Below, piece by piece: positions 31,350-34,562 of a stretch of 34,562 nucleotides of DNA (within the stretch, counting starts at the first letter, position 1; each line of letters opens with the position of its first letter). Under the pieces are notes generated by a model. It was not told the origin of the DNA, did not search any database, and saw nothing but the letters and a program-made list of their open reading frames with translations. Both the position numbers and the translations under genes were made by a program. Source of the stretch: Chloroflexota bacterium (GTDB lineage: Bacteria > Chloroflexota > UBA6077); the NCBI GenBank assembly GCA_021845945.1, contig JAJZRD010000014.1:1-34562 (forward strand). Direction: 5' to 3'.

Positions 31350-34321
31350 GATGCTCGAAGAAACGCCCGGATGACGTTCTTCGCGTCCCAGGGGTCTGTG
31401 ATCTCCAGGAAGGCCCAGCGGCCGAAGCCGCCGTGGTTGTTGATCGCGGGCACCCAGAGGGTCCGTGCAGTCGATACCTTCGCCTCTTTGTCCTTCTTCT
31501 TCTCGCCGGACACCTCGACGATCAGGTTCAGCAGCGGGTCCTGGCTACCATCCCTCGGGTCCCTGACCCTCACGATGAAGTCGGCGAGGTAGTTCCGCTC
31601 CTCGCCGTTGAGGGTGTAGGGGATGGTGAAGCCCAGGTTGTAGTTCTTGACGTAGGCCACTACCTCCACCATCTCCTCCAGGGCCTGGGCCATCTTCTGC
31701 TCCCAGGAGCCCGTATCGGCCACCACGTGGGAGACTTGGCACTTAGCCGGATCGGTGGGGTAGACCGGGCGTATAGTGTCGAAGTCCACGTGGCGGGTGG
31801 AGCCGAGGGTGTCGTAGGGTCGGAGGATCGGCTTGAGAGCCCTCTCACCCCCGTCCGAGGCCACGATGGCCCGGTAGATCCGGTCGGCTGCGTCGTGGGC
31901 CCGCTCCGCCAGCAGCAGCAGTTGGAGGAAGGTGTTGTCCTTGCAGGTGACGCACTCCTCCAGCCACTCCCTGACGATGCCCAGCAGCGAGGGGAAGAGC
32001 CACGGCTTCAGGTGGTCCTCGTCGTCCCGGAAGTACCTCTCCAGGGTGTGCTTGGCCAGGAGGAAGGCCACCTCCTGGGGGCGGCGCGCCCGGAGGTCGT
32101 CCAGGGTGTGGATGCTGGACTCCCCGACGACGGGGGCGTTCTCGGTGCGGGTAGGGAGGTCGGCTGTGGAGAGGGCCAGCCTCGAATCCTCGGTGAAGCG
32201 GGCGGAGAGCCTCTCGCCGGGCAGGTCGTAGCGGTACCCCAGCAGCCGGGGGAAGGTGATCTCGCAGTCCTTTCTGTCCTCCAGGGCGCGGACGCGGGTA
32301 GGCATCGGCCCGGGCTTCGGGTTCGGGTTGGACCCGGAGCAGGGGATGAAGGAGAAGGGCACCCCGTACACCTCGGCGTACTCGGTCTCGAAGCGCCCCT
32401 GGTCGTTCACCGCGTAGCTTATGCGGCGTAGCCCGCGCCCCACCACCTGCTCGCACAGCAGCTGGGTCCCGAAGGCGCGAACCCCCAGTATGTGGGTCAC
32501 GGTGTTGGCGTCCCATCCCTCGGTGAGCATGGACACCGACACGACACACTTCACCTGCTCCCCCAGCTTGCCGGGCTTGCCGACGGTGTTCATCACCTCG
32601 CGCAGCAGGTCCTCATCGGTGAGATCCTCGGTGTCGCGACCGGGGAATCGGGCGCGGTAGTCGGACTTGAACTCCTCGATCTCCCGGGCCGCGATCTTCT
32701 TGAACTCCGGACTCATACCCTCACCCGACTCCAACTGCTCGCTATCCACCAGGATGGTGTTGGGCCGGTCCAGCCAGCAGCCATCGGCCATGTTGCTGAA
32801 GAGGGATAGCGCGCCTGGCACCAGCAGCCTGGAGCCGTCCGGAAACTCCTTCTCCCACCCAGCGACGTAGTCGAAGACCAGCTTGGAGACGTTGGTGTTG
32901 TTGCACACCACTATGAAGACCGGCGGAGTCACCCGATGATCCCCGGTGGGAGCGGATTTCTCCCACTGCTGGTAGTACTTCTCGTAGTTACTGTAGAGGC
33001 TGTGGAGGGCGCCCTCCAGCTCGGCCGGGAGCTTAGGCTCGCCGGCCACGGCCTCGGTCCCGCGCCCCTTCCTGGGCAGATGCTCGCGGATGAGGGGCCA
33101 GAGGTTTCTATAGGTGGGGAGTTCCCCCCTCATGGTGTTGTCTTCCACCGGCACCCGCGGGACCTTCACGATGCCCGACTCGATGGCGTCGATCAGGGAG
33201 AAGTCGGACACCACCCAGGGGAACAGCGTCCCCTCGGCATAGCCGGAGCCCCGCAGGAAGAAGGGAGTGGCCGAGAGGTCGTAGACTACCCTGACGCCGA
33301 TCTTAGCCTTCACCGCCTCCAGGCCGGAGATCCAGACCCGCGCCTCCTGCTCCCGTTTCTCGGCCTCCTTCCGCTCCTCGCCGGCCAGCTTCACCTCCTG
33401 GCCGTCGGGTCGGCGCCGGTAGCAGTGGTGAGCCTCGTCGTTAATGACGACGACGTTCTTCTTTTGGCCCAGCTCCCGGCAGACGCGCCGGACCATCTGG
33501 TCGGGGGTCTCGGTGAAGGGGCTCGCCTCCCCCTGGGTGAGGAGCTTCTTGGTGAGCTTGCCGGCCTCCGTCTGCTCCCGCAGCTGGAGGGCGTGGAAGT
33601 TGGTGATGAGGACCTTCGCCCTGCCCAGGGCCTCTATGGACTCCGCGGGGACGATGTCCATGGCCCGATAGTAGTTCAGGGGATCGCTGGGCAGCAGCAC
33701 CCTCAATCGGTCGCGGATGGTAATGCCGGGGGTGACGATCAGGAAGGCGTCGGAGAAGCGGGCGTCCTGGGGGTTGGCCAGCTTGTTCAGGGTATGCCAG
33801 GCGATCAGCATCGCCATGACGGCGGTCTTACCCGAGCCGGTGGCCATCTTGAAGGCGACGCGGTAGAGGAGAGGGTTGGCCCCCTCGTTGGCCTGGCGCA
33901 GGTAGTTCTCGATCCAGGCGTCCCCGTACTTTCCGGCCACCTCGGTGATGTAGATGACCGTCTCCAGCGACTCGATCTGGCAGAAGAACAGCCGCCGCTC
34001 TCGGTCGGGGCGCTTCCAGTACTGCAGGAGGCGGGCGGTCGTCCTGGTTACGCCGACGGACCCGCCCTGGCGCCATAGAGCGACCCGCTGGCGAATTCGG
34101 TTGATCTCCTCGTTCTCCTTCAGCCGGTCCTCGGTCCACTCGGTGTCGAAGGCGAGCTGCCCCCCCTTCTTCTTGGGTTGAGCTATGGGCACGAAGTAGG
34201 AGCTGATCCGGCGAGCTTCGAGGATCTCGTCGGTGATGCCCTCCTCGGAGAAGCGGAAGTGTCGAGTGGGCTCGGAGAACGGGGAGTTGAGGACCGGATT
34301 TTCGATGACGACCTGCTTCAT
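31346..34321 (-). CDS. Type III-like restriction enzyme Res (helicase-nuclease)
   Basis: A 991-residue protein. An SF2 helicase begins with Walker A ATGSGKT (160-166), motif II NDEAHH (294-299), motif III LSATPFF, and motif VI QVVGRGLRR further down (about 640). A C-terminal PD-(D/E)XK-like nuclease fold is probable: ADFIVRV (D914), then LNLIVEVSG (E936), and WVPAINNHGGFGRWAF. The usual Lys two residues after the Glu is a Ser here (EVS), with Lys residues at 941-943. Full length for Res of the BPTD_3080 group. It is transcribed from its own promoter (34463-34435), upstream of the tcmP operon. With Mod it should form a type III restriction complex, though the two are separated by three genes. 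Confidence 0.9.
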   Translation of the reverse strand: MKQVVIENPVLNSPFSEPTRHFRFSEEGITDEILEARRISSYFVPIAQPKKKGGQLAFDTEWTEDRLKENEEINRIRQRVALWRQGGSVGVTRTTARLLQYWKRPDRERRLFFCQIESLETVIYITEVAGKYGDAWIENYLRQANEGANPLLYRVAFKMATGSGKTAVMAMLIAWHTLNKLANPQDARFSDAFLIVTPGITIRDRLRVLLPSDPLNYYRAMDIVPAESIEALGRAKVLITNFHALQLREQTEAGKLTKKLLTQGEASPFTETPDQMVRRVCRELGQKKNVVVINDEAHHCYRRRPDGQEVKLAGEERKEAEKREQEARVWISGLEAVKAKIGVRVVYDLSATPFFLRGSGYAEGTLFPWVVSDFSLIDAIESGIVKVPRVPVEDNTMRGELPTYRNLWPLIREHLPRKGRGTEAVAGEPKLPAELEGALHSLYSNYEKYYQQWEKSAPTGDHRVTPPVFIVVCNNTNVSKLVFDYVAGWEKEFPDGSRLLVPGALSLFSNMADGCWLDRPNTILVDSEQLESGEGMSPEFKKIAAREIEEFKSDYRARFPGRDTEDLTDEDLLREVMNTVGKPGKLGEQVKCVVSVSMLTEGWDANTVTHILGVRAFGTQLLCEQVVGRGLRRISYAVNDQGRFETEYAEVYGVPFSFIPCSGSNPNPKPGPMPTRVRALEDRKDCEITFPRLLGYRYDLPGERLSARFTEDSRLALSTADLPTRTENAPVVGESSIHTLDDLRARRPQEVAFLLAKHTLERYFRDDEDHLKPWLFPSLLGIVREWLEECVTCKDNTFLQLLLLAERAHDAADRIYRAIVASDGGERALKPILRPYDTLGSTRHVDFDTIRPVYPTDPAKCQVSHVVADTGSWEQKMAQALEEMVEVVAYVKNYNLGFTIPYTLNGEERNYLADFIVRVRDPRDGSQDPLLNLIVEVSGEKKKDKEAKVSTARTLWVPAINNHGGFGRWAFLEITDPWDAKNVIRAFLRAS

Positions 34322-34434
34322 CTCTGATCCTTCTCGTCCGCTGAATGTGGGTGGGGCTCCCGCGAGGGGGCTAAATGGGACCGACGACGAGGTCTCGGGC
34401 CATAGCGCGGCACCGTTAGCACGTTGCGTTCTAC

Positions 34435-34463
34435 ATACTAGTGCTTGCGGCCGATCCGATCAA
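34435..34463 (-). promoter_or_regulatory. Promoter of res
   Basis: TTGATC (34463-34458) and TAGTAT (34440-34435) are 17 bases apart on the minus strand. The start is about 34428, giving a leader of about 105 bases. No LexA-type box lies near it, unlike the tcmP promoter. Confidence 0.65.
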
Positions 34464-34495
34464 GCCTTTGGCCACGCTGGACGGCTGTCGACGGA

Positions 34496-34532
34496 ACAGC
34501 CCTCACCCTGACCCTCTCCCCATGGGAGAGGG
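34496..34532. repeat. CCCTCTCCC hairpin element, copy 2 (inverted)
   Basis: AGCCCTCACCCTGAC leads into CCCTCTCCC (34512-34520), loop CAT, and GGGAGAGGG (34524-34532). It is the reverse-oriented match to 17571-17605. It lies at the outer edge of the defence island. Confidence 0.7.
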
Positions 34533-34562
34533 AGAATGGACTACTGCTGTGTTGTCTTCCAG

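Overview
The window is a GC-rich (by eye well over 60%) bacterial chromosome segment, mostly housekeeping genes with accessory islands at both ends and one in the middle. The order ftsB/divIC-like, tilS, hpt, ftsH is the classic Gram-positive-type arrangement. The gene complement, the GreA fused to a recombinase-like N-terminal domain, the divergent PRPP synthetase and the abundant palindromic intergenic elements fit Chloroflexota, perhaps a Thermomicrobia/Sphaerobacter-like thermophile. That placement is inference, not proof.

Left end (1-2304): a phage-like cassette. It holds the C-terminus of a secreted or virion-type protein, then three tightly packed genes: a small zinc-motif HGG protein, an XhlA/holin-like membrane protein and a sigma-70-like factor. 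They follow a strong promoter with a LexA-type box at its expected start point. Housekeeping genes follow (2510-8725): a PhnP-like metallo-hydrolase, CorA, the fused GreA (minus), RsmG with a translationally coupled MFS exporter, and a cytosolic PRC/MgtE-N/CBS protein (minus). The last gene has a long structured leader that looks like a riboswitch.

Middle (9187-16381): a stress/accessory stretch. A MazEF-type pair (minus) and an AbrB-PIN VapBC pair (plus) diverge from a shared control region. A shortened DprA/LOG-like gene, a CPBP membrane protease and a MacAB-like export operon (minus; adaptor, ATPase, permease) follow. The adaptor carries near-identical 93-bp tandem repeats.

Core (16382-24684): an M48 membrane metalloprotease, the ftsB-tilS-hpt-ftsH cluster closed by a perfect terminator, an AcuC/HDAC-type deacetylase and Prs.

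Right end (24755-34321, all minus): a defence island. Transcribed right to left it has a type III-like restriction helicase-nuclease (Res) with its own promoter; then TcmP, its three-Cys partner DUF5131, a probably N-terminally truncated protein and a beta-class DNA methyltransferase (Mod), behind a second LexA-type promoter almost identical in layout to the one at 490-536; then a VapBC45-like toxin-antitoxin pair (DUF433 antitoxin, PIN-like toxin). The most interesting signals are the paired SOS-type promoters, which would tie the TcmP/DUF5131/Mod operon to DNA damage, and the unassigned RNA leader at 8726-8871.
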